DNA of 64,000 bases from Nocardia exalbida NBRC 100660. GTDB taxonomy: Bacteria > Actinomycetota > Actinomycetes > Mycobacteriales > Mycobacteriaceae. The stretch's first letter is position 1; every line of letters starts with the position of its first letter. The stretch spans positions 1-64,000 of the forward strand of contig NZ_BAFZ01000051.1 of the NCBI RefSeq assembly GCF_000308575.1, read 5' to 3'. Below, piece by piece: positions 8,129-17,106 of this stretch. Below the pieces are notes generated by a model. That model did no database searches and was not told where the DNA came from. It saw only the letters and a list, made by a program, of their open reading frames with translations. The translations under genes were made by a program, and so were the position numbers.

Positions 8129-9274
8129 CTAGCCGGCCACCCTTTCTCCGACCACCGTCGACCGTTTCGGCCGGGCAAAGCGGCGCATCGCCGGAGATTC
8201 CACGAAAGTGAACAACAACCATGCGGCGAAGAGATTCAGGCAGAACAACAGGACGATCAGCAGCACCGCGACCGGAGCACTGAACGTAGCGGCGTTCATC
8301 AACCGGCGGACGTAGAACACGGTCACGCCTTGACAGATGTAGAAGGCGAACGAGATCTCGCCGAGCCGGATCGCGAGCCTGCTCGACAGGAACTTCGACG
8401 CGCCCTCGATGTCGGACTGGGCCGCGGCGCCGATCAGCAGCGCGAGCGGAACCGCGGTCGCGAGGACGAAGCCGACGTAGAACGGCGTGTACATCGCCAC
8501 CACATATCCCGCGCCGACCGCCGCCACCGCCGTCCAGAGCGGAATGCGCGGCCAGCGCCCCTCCGCCACTATCCGGGCGATGAACACGCCGAGAAAGAAT
8601 TCGAAGAGACGCGTCGGCGGAAAGAGGTATCCGAACCACAGTTGCAGCACGGGTATCGGCGTGAGTTCGGATTTCTCGGAACTCGGGATGACGAACGCGG
8701 TCAGCAGGACGATCACGCCCATGCCGGCCACCATGGCCGCAGCGCCGTACCACAGATATTTCGCGTCGATGCGCAGGACCGCCGGAACAAGGAAAGGAAA
8801 GAGTACGTAGAAGAGAAGCTCACAGGACAATGTCCACGACGGTGTGTTGACGCCCGCATTGATATAATTCTGCGGAAACCAGGCATGCAGCAGAAAAAGA
8901 TTCGGCAGCCACGCCTTCCACGGTGTTATCGCCGCCGCGAACAACACCATCGACGCCACCCAGAGCGTCAGATGATTGGGAAAGATCTTGACCACTCGAC
9001 GCCGGATGAACTGCAGCTTGCTCGCTCCCGGTTTCCACGACCAGGTCAGCACGAAGCCGCTCAGGATGAAGAAGAACGACACCCCGAGGAATCCGGCTTT
9101 GCCGACCACCCACGCCGCGTCGTACGCGATATCCGGATCGGAGAAGAGGTTCACCGGCTTGTACGGAGGTATCGGCGAGTTGGGCAGCATCACATGGAAG
9201 ACGAAGACCGAGAATGCCGCGAAGAACCGCAGTCCGGTCAACGACGGCAGCCGTTTGCGCTTGTCGAGATCCAT
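8129..9274 (-). CDS. Acyltransferase 3 family membrane protein
   Basis: 381 aa, polytopic, with about ten hydrophobic helices. It opens RLPSLTGLRFFAAFSVFVFHV, where the LxGLRxxAAxxVxxxH pattern holds the conserved His of the acyltransferase 3 family. A later FFFILSGFVLTWSW is also typical. Members transfer acetyl or longer acyl groups to sugars, glycolipids or small-molecule scaffolds at the membrane. It follows the flavoenzyme by only 5 bases and closes the second operon of the cluster, so acylation of a cluster product is possible but inferred. Confidence 0.85.
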   Translation of the reverse strand: MDLDKRKRLPSLTGLRFFAAFSVFVFHVMLPNSPIPPYKPVNLFSDPDIAYDAAWVVGKAGFLGVSFFFILSGFVLTWSWKPGASKLQFIRRRVVKIFPNHLTLWVASMVLFAAAITPWKAWLPNLFLLHAWFPQNYINAGVNTPSWTLSCELLFYVLFPFLVPAVLRIDAKYLWYGAAAMVAGMGVIVLLTAFVIPSSEKSELTPIPVLQLWFGYLFPPTRLFEFFLGVFIARIVAEGRWPRIPLWTAVAAVGAGYVVAMYTPFYVGFVLATAVPLALLIGAAAQSDIEGASKFLSSRLAIRLGEISFAFYICQGVTVFYVRRLMNAATFSAPVAVLLIVLLFCLNLFAAWLLFTFVESPAMRRFARPKRSTVVGERVAG

Positions 9275-9279
9275 CGCGA

Positions 9280-10458
9280 TCAGCCCAGTCCGACGACGAA
9301 GGGGAATTCCGGTCTGCCGCCCAGCACGAAGGCGCCCGTGGACTGGATCACCTGGTCGTGCGCGATGATGTGCCGGGCCATCGTGTTCGTGTCACGCAAC
9401 CAGATGTCGAGCGGATTCGGCCGGTAGATCGATTCGGTGCCGACGAGTTCGCACAGACGGGTGACGATGCGCTGCGCTGCGCGGAACGCGTTGGTCCTCG
9501 CCAGCGCGCTCGCGATCCTGAGGTCGGCGGGCAGCTCCGCGAAACGCTTGCCGTCCAGCGCGTCCCACAGTTCCGTCAGCGTGTTGACGACGGCGCCGCG
9601 GGCGACGATGTACTCCATCTCGCACTCACCGAGCAGGTACTGGGCACGGTAGTTGTCGGCCCACTTCTGACCGGTGGCGGTCACCGTCTTTCCGTCCGCG
9701 ATGCCACGGACGTAGTCCAGGGCCGCACGAGCCGTTCCCAGGGGTACACCCGGCATGATCCGGGCCAGAGCCTCCGGCTCGGACAGCTTTCCGCGACCGC
9801 TCTTCCTTTCGCCGAACGCGAAGGAATGATGCTCGGGCACGAAGAGATCCTCGACCGCGTAATCATTGCTTCCGCTGCCGCGCAGACCCGTGGTGTCCCA
9901 GGTGTCGAAGACCGCGACCTGATCGCGGCGCATGTAGAACAGCCGCACCAGCGGGCCGCCTTCCGCGGTCTCCTCCATCCGGCCGCCCGAGGTCACGAAA
10001 GCGCCGCCCATGACCAGGTCCGCGTGCGTGATCGCGCTGCCGAACTTCCACCGGCCCGTCAATCGGTAGCCATCGGCCACCCGCTCGGCGCGACCGGCCG
10101 GGAAGATCAGTCCCGCCGTGATCAGGTCCTGCGTCGGCATCAGCTCCGCGATGGCCCGCTCGTCGAGATAGCCGGCGTAGATGCCGGTCGCCGCGCCGAT
10201 CATGGCGCACCAGCCGGTGGCCGTGTCCCCGTAGGACAACGCCTCGACGACCTCGAACTGCTCGAGCGAGGTCAGACCCGGGCCGCCGATCTCCGCGCTG
10301 AAACACATTCGATAGACGCCGATCTCACGAAGCCGCTCGACGATGTCCATCGGAAGCCTGCGCTCGGCGTCGATCTCACTGCGACGTGCCGCCAGGTCGG
10401 GCGCCAGCGAACGTACCGCCGACAGCAGGGAGGTGGCCGAAATTGTTGCTGCAGTCAT
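9280..10458 (-). CDS. Acyl-CoA-dehydrogenase-fold flavoenzyme (HpaB/HsaA-like monooxygenase or oxidase)
   Basis: 392 aa. The domain order is that of the acyl-CoA dehydrogenase superfamily. A helical N-terminus (VRSLAPDLAARRSEIDAERR) is followed by YGDTATGWCAMIGAATGIYAGY, then the beta domain (GRWKFGSAITHADLVMGGAF, WDTTGLRGSGSNDYAVEDLF) and a C-terminal helical bundle. The pattern is closer to flavin-dependent hydroxylases such as HsaA than to true acyl-CoA dehydrogenases. The start at 10458 (MTAATISAT) overlaps no upstream gene, and its RBS region AGGAATCAGG spans the SDR stop, so the two are coupled. The substrate is unknown. In a biosynthetic cluster such enzymes often hydroxylate or N-oxidise intermediates. 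Confidence 0.8.
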   Translation of the reverse strand: MTAATISATSLLSAVRSLAPDLAARRSEIDAERRLPMDIVERLREIGVYRMCFSAEIGGPGLTSLEQFEVVEALSYGDTATGWCAMIGAATGIYAGYLDERAIAELMPTQDLITAGLIFPAGRAERVADGYRLTGRWKFGSAITHADLVMGGAFVTSGGRMEETAEGGPLVRLFYMRRDQVAVFDTWDTTGLRGSGSNDYAVEDLFVPEHHSFAFGERKSGRGKLSEPEALARIMPGVPLGTARAALDYVRGIADGKTVTATGQKWADNYRAQYLLGECEMEYIVARGAVVNTLTELWDALDGKRFAELPADLRIASALARTNAFRAAQRIVTRLCELVGTESIYRPNPLDIWLRDTNTMARHIIAHDQVIQSTGAFVLGGRPEFPFVVGLG

Positions 10459-10468
10459 GTCCTGATTC

Positions 10469-11274
10469 CTAAGCCAGAGAATTTGCCTGCGACTCGCACA
10501 GGAGAAGCTCGATCGCCGAAGTGGTCTGCTCGGGACCCAGCGCCGAATAGCCGCCGTCCACGGTCCACTCGGCGCCGGTGACGAAGCTCGCCTTGGACGA
10601 GGCGAGAAACGCGGCCACCTCGCCGATTTCGCGCGCGTCACCCGCCCTGCCCAGCATGTGGAACCGGGATGCGATCGCGTCGGTGCGGGCCCGGTCCCCC
10701 TCGGTGATCTCGTCCATCACCCGCGACCAGGTCCAGCCCGGCGAAACGCTGTTCACCCGGATTCCGTCGCCCGCGTACTCCAGGGCGAGACTGCGGGTCA
10801 GCTGCAACAACCCGGCCTTGCTGACGGGGTATCGAAGTCGCCCGGCTTGAGCGACACGTCCACTGGGAGAGGTGAAGTTCACGATGGACCCCGAGGTGTC
10901 CCGCAACGCAGGTCGCGCCGCTTCGCACAGCATCGCCGTACCGACCACATTCGTGTTCAGCACCTCGAGCCACGCTGCCCGCGCATCCCCGCCCGGCCCG
11001 TCGTCACCGTAGACGCAGGCGATATTGACCAGCGCGTCGATCCGTCCGTGCCGGTCGACCGCTTCCGCGACGAACGACTCGATCGACGAATCGCTGCGCA
11101 GGTCGACGGGCACGAAGACAGCTCGGTCGCCGATCTCGGCGGCCGCCCCCTTCCCCCGTCCGTATCGATGTCACCCAGTACGACATTCGCGGAATATTCG
11201 GCGAAGACCCGAGCGACTTCAGCGCCGATGATGGTTGCCGCACCGGTTACGAGTACCGTCTTATCTTCGAACAA
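10469..11274 (-). pseudogene. SDR family oxidoreductase, frameshifted
   Basis: The N-terminal part reads from a TTG at 11274 (GGGGAG upstream) as LFEDKTVLVTGAA with the Rossmann TG motif. The remainder, including NTNVVGTAML, the Tyr-x-x-x-Lys region YPVSKAGLL and VDGGYSALGP, is in another frame that runs to 10469. The frames join across the G-rich tract GGGGGAAGGGGG (about 11147-11158); one base gained or lost there restores a normal SDR of ~268 aa. It is either a disabled gene or a homopolymer sequencing error. The YxxxK active site is intact in the downstream part. It heads the SDR/flavoenzyme/acyltransferase operon. Confidence 0.75.
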
Positions 11275-11520
11275 CGTCGACTCCCCTCGGCTGCGCCCTC
11301 GACCGGCGCACGCCACGGCTCGAAGTATTCCGAACGGAAAGAGCGACCAGCCAGTACCATTCGCGACAGAGATGCACCACTTTGCGCCAGTCGCCCCGGC
11401 ACCATGACGGGCGTGGCGTAGATCACTCTGCACGCTCGGTCGCCGGGCGGATGCGATATCGTCTCAGTGCAGGCAGTCCATGTTTCGGGGGTTCCGCGCT
11501 GCGGTCGATGCGTGACGGCG

Positions 11521-12849
11521 ATGTCCCGTGCGAGCATCGGATCCGGTCCCGCGATGTCCTCAATGTCGAACGGAGTCGAGGCGTTGCCGAGCGACCAAAT
11601 GATCTTCTTGTTACTGGACCTCGTACTGATCGTCGGCGCGGCACGCCTGCTGGGCTGGCTGGCCGAGAAAGTGGGGCAGCCCGCGGTGATCGGCGAGATC
11701 GTGGCGGGCATACTCGCGGGGCCGACAGTTCTCGGGGCACACTTGTCCGAGACGGTCTTTCCGCACGACACTCGTTCGTATCTGACGGCATTCGCGAACG
11801 TCGGCGTGATGATCTTCATGTTCTCGGCGGGTCTCGAGATGGATCTGCGATCGGTCGCCGGACGGCGGCGGTCGGTCGCGGGGATCGCGCTCTCGGCCTA
11901 TCTCGTGCCCTTCGCGCTCGGTTCCGTCATCGCGCTGTGGGCGCTGGCCCGGCACGACGGCGGCAACCGGCTGAACTTCGCGCTGTTCATCGGTTGCGCG
12001 TTGGCCGTCACCGCCTTTCCGGTGCTGGCCCGGATCCTGCACGACCGCAAGCTGCTCGGCACCCGCCTGGGTCAGTCGGCCATGACCTGCGCCGCGCTGG
12101 ACGACGTCCTCGCCTGGTGTGTCCTTGCGGTGGTCATCGGCATCGCCCGGCCCGGACTCGATCACCACTGGCGGCTGCTGCTGTTCGTCCCGCTGGTCGT
12201 GGTGTTGTGGTGGGCGGTGCGTCCGGCGCTCGACCGGCTCGCGGGCGCCGGTTCCGAGAAGAACACGAGCAACATGGTCTTCCTCGGCGTCGCGGGCGCA
12301 CTGTTGCTGGGCGCCACCACCGAATGGCTCGGACTGCATCTGATCTTCGGCGCGTTCCTGTTCGGGGTCGTGTTCCCCCGGCGGCTGCGCGCGGCCGTCG
12401 ACAGCGGCGCCCAACTGCTGAGCAGCATCTTCCTGCCCGCCTTCTTCGTGGTGGCCGGCCTGCAGGTCGATCTCGGTGCCATCGATCGCGCCGGCATCGC
12501 CGAATTCGCCGCGATCATGTTCGCCGCCCTCGTGGGCAAACTCGGCGGCACCTATCTGGCCGCCCGGCTCGGCCGCAGCGACAGGGCGGAGGCAGCGGCC
12601 CTCGCGGCGCTGATGAACACCCGAGGCCTGACGGAGCTGGTGATCCTCAACATCGGGCTGACGATCGGCGTCATCGACGAGCGGCTGTACTCGTTGCTGG
12701 TCATGATGGCATTGATCACCACCGCGATGACAGCGCCGTTGCTGAAGCTCTGCGGTATCACCGCCCCTCGCGGCGACCGGCCGCCGGAGACGACGAAAGA
12801 ACAGCGGCGCAGCGATTCCGCCGTCGAGGCCGAGGCCACGGCCCCATGA
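11521..12849 (+). CDS. Cation/proton antiporter (CPA2/KefB-like)
   Basis: About 440 aa with twelve or more hydrophobic helices. The first helix reads LLLDLVLIVGAARLLGWLAE, followed by GQPAVIGEIVAGILAGPTVLG, the family signature of Na+/H+ and K+/H+ antiporters. Later segments AVTAFPVLARIL and SAMTCAALDDVLAW carry the Asp expected for ion exchange. No TrkA-type regulatory domain follows. The start is uncertain (ATGs at 11467, 11521, 11554, 11563, 11596; no strong RBS). The gene ends in an ATGA overlap with the HAD hydrolase, so the two are co-transcribed. Confidence 0.85.
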   Translation: MSRASIGSGPAMSSMSNGVEALPSDQMIFLLLDLVLIVGAARLLGWLAEKVGQPAVIGEIVAGILAGPTVLGAHLSETVFPHDTRSYLTAFANVGVMIFMFSAGLEMDLRSVAGRRRSVAGIALSAYLVPFALGSVIALWALARHDGGNRLNFALFIGCALAVTAFPVLARILHDRKLLGTRLGQSAMTCAALDDVLAWCVLAVVIGIARPGLDHHWRLLLFVPLVVVLWWAVRPALDRLAGAGSEKNTSNMVFLGVAGALLLGATTEWLGLHLIFGAFLFGVVFPRRLRAAVDSGAQLLSSIFLPAFFVVAGLQVDLGAIDRAGIAEFAAIMFAALVGKLGGTYLAARLGRSDRAEAAALAALMNTRGLTELVILNIGLTIGVIDERLYSLLVMMALITTAMTAPLLKLCGITAPRGDRPPETTKEQRRSDSAVEAEATAP

Positions 12850-13562
12850 GGCAACGCGGAGCAACCACGGGCCGCACCCACACGGATCGGCCCGCGAGGC
12901 CGGGCGGCGGCGAGGAATGCACTGTCCCAGCGGCTTTCGTGGATGTCGACGAAACATTGGTCCGCTGCGTCACTTTCCTGTCCTTGTTCGTGTTCGACGC
13001 GCGGCGCCATGGGCGCGGCGCGCAGGCCGATGGCGTGGTCGAGGAGTTCCGGGCGCTGCGGGCGGCGGGGATGAGCCGTGCCGAATCCCATCGGTGGTTC
13101 TACCGGCAATGGGCCGGCCGCGACCTCGCCGACGTCCGACACGTCGGCGAGGACTGGTTCGCGAGCTGCGTCGCGGACCCGGCGTTCTTCAATCTCGCGG
13201 TACGACGCAGGCTGGACGAACTGTCTCGCACCGGGACTCGCATCATCCTGGTATCGGGCTCGTTCACCCCGGCGCTGCGCCCGATCGCCGAAGCCGTCGG
13301 CGCCACCGCGGTGCTGTGTACGACGATGGAGACGGCGGCCGGTAAGTACACCGGCGAGGTCCTGGCGACGATGGTCGGTGCCGACAAGTCCGCAGCCCTG
13401 CTCCGCTACGCCGAGCGGGCGGCCATCGACCTGTCGTCCTGCACGGCGTTCGGCGATCACCACTCCGACACCGCGATGTTCGAGCTGGTCGGTCATCCGG
13501 TCGTCGTCGGCGACTCCGATCCGCGACTGCACGGCTATCCCGCGCAGCGGCTACCCGGCTAG
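12846..13562 (+). CDS. HAD-IB family phosphatase (SerB-like)
   Basis: 238 aa. HAD motif I is FVDVDETLV, motif II is ILVSGSF, the motif III lysine is in VGADKSAALL, and motif IV is FGDHHSDTAMFELVG. The helical cap falls between motifs I and II, as in subclass IB (phosphoserine-phosphatase-like). The ATG overlaps the antiporter stop (ATGA). IB HAD proteins act on phosphoserine, lysophospholipids or other small phosphates; the substrate here is unknown. The stop overlaps that of the convergent GlxA gene by 4 bases. Confidence 0.8.
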   Translation: MRQRGATTGRTHTDRPARPGGGEECTVPAAFVDVDETLVRCVTFLSLFVFDARRHGRGAQADGVVEEFRALRAAGMSRAESHRWFYRQWAGRDLADVRHVGEDWFASCVADPAFFNLAVRRRLDELSRTGTRIILVSGSFTPALRPIAEAVGATAVLCTTMETAAGKYTGEVLATMVGADKSAALLRYAERAAIDLSSCTAFGDHHSDTAMFELVGHPVVVGDSDPRLHGYPAQRLPG

Positions 13563-14527
13563 GTCCCCGGCATCCGCCGGTTTCCGATCGTGAACGTGCG
13601 CCGGTACTGCGCCGGACTGACCCCGAGGTGACGCTTGAACACCGCGCGGGTGTTGGCCGGATTTCCGAGGCCGACGCGATAGCCGATCTGGTCGACGGGC
13701 AGTTCGGTCGTCTCGAGCAGTTCCCGCGCCTGGTTCAGGCGGGCGCTGGTGATCCAGACGTGCGTCGAGGTACCGGTCTCCTCCCGGAATCGCCGGATGA
13801 AGCTGCGGCGCGAGAGATTCGACCGCTTGGCGAGATCTTCGAGCGAATGCCGGTGGTCGAGGTTGGCGAGAATCCACGCCCGTGTGTCGGAGAGCAGGCC
13901 GGTGGACGTCTGCTCCAGGAACTGCCGGGTGTACTGGGCTTGACCGCCCTCGCGCACCGGTGGCGCCACCAGGTCGCGGGCGCGTTCGTTGGCGGCCGCC
14001 GCGCCGATGTCTTTGCGCACCACGTGCAGGCAGAGGTCGATCCCGCTGGTCACGCCCGCGGAGGTCAGCACGTCACCGTCGTCCACGAACAGGCGATCGG
14101 CATGAACCTCGACGTTCGGATACCGGCTCTGCAACAGCGGTGCGGCCCGCCAATGCGTCGTAGCGGGCCGGCCGTCCAGCAGTCCCGCGGCGGCCAGAGC
14201 GAAAGCACCGGTACAGATCGACAGCATTCGCGCGCCTCGTGCGTGGGCGTCGCGCAGCGCTCGCAGCACCGATTCCGGCGGCGGCTCCCCGTACGACGCG
14301 TAACCGGGCACCACCACCGTGCCCGCGTGCCGCAGAGCCTCCAGCCCTGCCGTCGCCACGCAGGACAACCCCGGCACCGAGGTCGTCGCCATCGGCGAGA
14401 CCGCGCACACCTCGAGCCGGTAGTTGGGGTCGGAGCCGAACACGTCGATCGGAATCGCGGCATCCAGAACAACCACTTCGTCGGGTATGACCACGGTGAC
14501 CCGACGCGTTCCCCCATCCGCTTCCAT
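13559..14527 (-). CDS. GlxA-family transcriptional regulator (DJ-1/PfpI + AraC HTH)
   Basis: 322 aa. The DJ-1/PfpI-like domain (RRVTVVIPDEVVVLDAAIP, elbow SICTGAFALAAAGLLDGR) is followed by an AraC HTH (HSLEDLAKRSNLSRRSFIRRF, GLGNPANTRAVFKRHLGVSP). The ATG at 14527 is chosen; the frame is open to 14881 but reads into the divergent ketosynthase gene. It shares architecture with the regulator at 3118-4059. The nearest potential target is the divergent ketosynthase gene 106 bases away. Confidence 0.88.
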   Translation of the reverse strand: MEADGGTRRVTVVIPDEVVVLDAAIPIDVFGSDPNYRLEVCAVSPMATTSVPGLSCVATAGLEALRHAGTVVVPGYASYGEPPPESVLRALRDAHARGARMLSICTGAFALAAAGLLDGRPATTHWRAAPLLQSRYPNVEVHADRLFVDDGDVLTSAGVTSGIDLCLHVVRKDIGAAAANERARDLVAPPVREGGQAQYTRQFLEQTSTGLLSDTRAWILANLDHRHSLEDLAKRSNLSRRSFIRRFREETGTSTHVWITSARLNQARELLETTELPVDQIGYRVGLGNPANTRAVFKRHLGVSPAQYRRTFTIGNRRMPGT

Positions 14528-14633
14528 GGCCCGATCGTAGCGGTGATCGGCACTCGGGCTACTACCCCGGCCTTCCGGCGCGCACATAGCCTCGCTTGAG
14601 CGTCCGAGCCGACAAGCCGAAAGAAGGGGTTTG

Positions 14634-15893
14634 ATGTCCGATATCACGGACTTCTCCACCACCAACGGAGGGTTCCGGAGTGTGGTCGTCACTGCTATCG
14701 AGATGTCGACCGCTGTCGGCGCCGACACCGATGCGACTTGGAAAGGACTGCTCGCCGGGGAAACCGGGATCGCGAAGGTACAAGACCCCGACTTCGAGCG
14801 CTTCCAGGTTCCCGTCGACATCGGCGGCCAGTTCAAACTGGATCCGACCGACGAACTCAGCCGCGTCCAGAAGCGCCGCATGTCCTATGTCCAGCAGATC
14901 GCCTATGTCATGGGCAATCGGATCTGGGACACCGCTGGCAGGCCGGAAGTCGATCCGGATCGTCTCGGCGTCTGCATCGGCACCGGCCTCGGCGGCGCCG
15001 ACACGATCATCGAGTCCAACGACCTGATGCGCGAGGCGGGCTACCGCAAGGTGTCTCCCTTCGCGGTGCCCATGGCCATGCCGAACGGCGCCGCCGCGGT
15101 GGTCGGGTTGGAACTCGGTGCGCGAGCCAGCGTGATCACGCCCGTCTCGGCCTGCGCTTCGGGATGCGAGGCGCTGGTGCACGCGTGGCGTTCGATCATC
15201 CTCGGCGAGGCCGACATCGTCGTCGCGGGCGGCGTGGAGGGCCGCATCAATCCGCTGGCGGTAGCCGGATTCTCGATGATGCGGGCGTTGAGCACACGGA
15301 TCGACGAACCCGAAGCCGCGTCGCGCCCGTTCGACCGGGATCGCGACGGTTTCGTGTTCGGCGAAGCCGCCGCGTTGTTCGTGCTGGAGTCGGAGGAGCA
15401 CGCGCGGGCACGCGGGGCGAAGCCCCTGGCTCGCCTGATGGGCGCGGGCCTGACCGCGGACGGCTACCACATGGTGTTGCCCCATCCGGACGGCGCGGGG
15501 AACATTCGAGCGATGCGCCGCGCGATCGAAACGGCCGGCGTGAGCGCCACCGATATCGACCACGTCAACGCGCACGCCACCGCCACTCCGTTCGGGGACC
15601 TGGCGGAAGCGAGGGGGATCCGAGCGGCGGTAGGCGACCACGCCTCGGTCTACGCGCCGAAATCCGCGTTGGGACACTCGGTAGGCGCGGTAGGCGCGGT
15701 GGAAGCCGCCCTGACCGTGCTGAGCGTCCGGGACGGGGTGGTGCCGCCCACTCTGAACCTCGACAATCAGGACCCCGAGATCGATCTCGACATCGTGCAC
15801 GGCAGCGCGCGCACTCAGAACATCGAATACGCGCTGAACAACTCCTACGGTTTCGGTGGCCACAACGCGGCCGTCGTCTTCGGCCGCTGCTGA
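14634..15893 (+). CDS. Beta-ketoacyl-ACP synthase II (KasA/KasB/FabF-like)
   Basis: 419 aa, with the complete KAS II catalytic set: Cys174 in [10 protein letters not shown], His314 in [11 protein letters not shown], Lys343 and His348 in [10 protein letters not shown]. The N-terminus ([20 protein letters not shown]) resembles the mycobacterial KasA/KasB enzymes, which elongate meromycolate chains on AcpM. AAGAAGGGG precedes the ATG at 14634; a TTG at 14631 is the only other option. No ACP or FabG gene is adjacent, so it stands alone and is probably a paralogue rather than the housekeeping copy. Confidence 0.9.
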   Translation: MSDITDFSTTNGGFRSVVVTAIEMSTAVGADTDATWKGLLAGETGIAKVQDPDFERFQVPVDIGGQFKLDPTDELSRVQKRRMSYVQQIAYVMGNRIWDTAGRPEVDPDRLGVCIGTGLGGADTIIESNDLMREAGYRKVSPFAVPMAMPNGAAAVVGLELGARASVITPVSACASGCEALVHAWRSIILGEADIVVAGGVEGRINPLAVAGFSMMRALSTRIDEPEAASRPFDRDRDGFVFGEAAALFVLESEEHARARGAKPLARLMGAGLTADGYHMVLPHPDGAGNIRAMRRAIETAGVSATDIDHVNAHATATPFGDLAEARGIRAAVGDHASVYAPKSALGHSVGAVGAVEAALTVLSVRDGVVPPTLNLDNQDPEIDLDIVHGSARTQNIEYALNNSYGFGGHNAAVVFGRC

Positions 15894-15898
15894 CCGCA

Positions 15899-15937
15899 GC
15901 CATGCGTGGCCCGCCATCCGTGCGGGTCACGCATGGC
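15899..15937. terminator. Bidirectional hairpin between convergent genes
   Basis: GCCATGCGTG (15899-15908) pairs with CACGCATGGC (15928-15937), and an inner CCCGC (15910-15914) pairs with GCGGG (15922-15926). It starts six bases after the ketosynthase stop and overlaps the stop of the convergent ArsR gene. Confidence 0.65.
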
Positions 15938-16334
15938 GGGCGCGACTCCCGGAATCCTCTTCGCCGGGCCGACCGGCCCCGGCACCGCGGCGAGCGCGTT
16001 TCCCGCGGGCGATCTCCGTCGCGAGCGCGTCCAGCGGTTGAGCGAACTGATGCAGCGGGTCGACCAGTCCGGTGAGCCATGCCCTCGCGGCATCGATGCC
16101 CTCCGAATCGAGGGCGTACAGCCGTCGCGTGCCTTCGGCGCGAACCCGCACCAGCCCGGCGTCGCGAAGCACCTTGAGGTGCTGGGAGACGCCGGGCTGA
16201 GAGATCGGCGTGTGCTGCCGCACGGCGGCGACCAGCGCGCCCGCGGGCTGTTCGTCGGCCGCCACCACTTCGAGGATGAACCGGCGGACCGGATCGCCGA
16301 GCGCCTCGAAGATCTTCGCCGGAGAACGGTCCAT
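15927..16334 (-). CDS. ArsR family transcriptional regulator
   Basis: 135 aa. The winged helix-turn-helix reads RSPAKIFEALGDPVRRFILE, then ISQPGVSQHLKVLRDAGLVR and EGTRRLYALDSEGI. This is the metal-independent ArsR subtype usually paired with an SRPBCC gene. No metal-binding Cys motif is present. Its ATG overlaps the TGA of the SRPBCC gene by one base (TGATG), so they form one operon that probably autoregulates through the palindrome at 17005-17020. The Arg/Gly-rich tail after ~115 is low-complexity. Confidence 0.88.
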   Translation of the reverse strand: MDRSPAKIFEALGDPVRRFILEVVAADEQPAGALVAAVRQHTPISQPGVSQHLKVLRDAGLVRVRAEGTRRLYALDSEGIDAARAWLTGLVDPLHQFAQPLDALATEIARGKRARRGAGAGRPGEEDSGSRARHA

Positions 16335-16990
16335 CAGCCCTCGGAGCGGTGTGCGGGGTCGATGGTGTAGAAGTCGACGGTCCGCAGCGCCGCCGCGTTC
16401 GCGGCGGCCGGGTCGTCACCGTCGCCGACCGCCGCCTCCGCCCAGCCGAGCGCCGCCGTCCGCACGAATGTCACGCCCTCGGGCGTCGTCGGGAAGGCCA
16501 TGCCCTCGGCGGGGTCGACCGGATCTCCGCTCGCCAAGTGCAGCCCGAGGCCCATCAGGGCGAGATCCCAGCCGACGCCCACCGCCCCCGGTCCGAATTG
16601 CGTCCAGAACTCCGGAGCGACCGGCGCCTCGTGCGCCAACTCCAGCTCGGTGCCGTCCTCGGCGGGGGTGAGACGGACCGTCAGCCAGGAGATCTGCGGT
16701 CCCATCTCCCAGGTCACGGCGAACCGTTCCGGCGCATCGCACTCTTCGACGACACCGTTGGCGTTGCCCTCCAGCTGGTAGCGCCCGCCGACGCGCAGGT
16801 CACCACTGACGGGCAGGAACCAGCGCGGGATCCGCTCGATATCGGTGAGCGCGTCCCACAGATCCGCCTGATCGGTCGGGTAGCGGCGGCGGGCGACGGC
16901 GATCCTCGTCGGCGCGCCGTCGCGGGAGCCGGTGCGGACCTCGCGGGTGACGAGCCCGGCGATGGCTGCGGGATCGGTCAACAGTGGCAT
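16334..16990 (-). CDS. SRPBCC/START-like domain protein (AHSA1 type)
   Basis: 218 aa. It opens ARRRYPTDQADLWDALTDIERIPRWFLPVSGDLRVGG, the usual first strand and helix of Aha1-like SRPBCC proteins. The strand pair FAVTWEMGPQISWLTVRLTP and GTELELAHEAPV complete the hydrophobic-cavity fold. AAGGAGG precedes the ATG at 16990; the longer frame to 17416 belongs to the TetR shadow. Members bind lipids or other hydrophobic ligands; some act on polyketides. In ArsR/SRPBCC pairs the role is generally unknown. Confidence 0.82.
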   Translation of the reverse strand: MPLLTDPAAIAGLVTREVRTGSRDGAPTRIAVARRRYPTDQADLWDALTDIERIPRWFLPVSGDLRVGGRYQLEGNANGVVEECDAPERFAVTWEMGPQISWLTVRLTPAEDGTELELAHEAPVAPEFWTQFGPGAVGVGWDLALMGLGLHLASGDPVDPAEGMAFPTTPEGVTFVRTAALGWAEAAVGDGDDPAAANAAALRTVDFYTIDPAHRSEG

Positions 16991-17004
16991 GACAACCTCC
17001 TTGA

Positions 17005-17020
17005 ATAAGTTTTGACTTAT
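17005..17020. promoter_or_regulatory. Palindromic operator upstream of the SRPBCC/arsR operon
   Basis: ATAAGTTTTGACTTAT has perfect 6-base arms (ATAAGT/ACTTAT) around a 4-base spacer. It lies in an AT-rich patch just upstream of the RBS, where an ArsR-type repressor would block the promoter. Binding by the local ArsR protein is inferred. Confidence 0.55.
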
Positions 17021-17106
17021 ATTAGCGTCCTCGGGGGTGACCGCAACACCACTCCGGCGTTTGCACCCGCTCCCCGCCCGGACGGGACGCGGCGGCCACC
17101 GTCCGA

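Noticed and set aside
11235..12845. Frame upstream of the HAD hydrolase (775-codon ORF 11235-13562)
   Set aside because: Only the part from 12846 is coding. Upstream it is a shifted frame of the antiporter gene.
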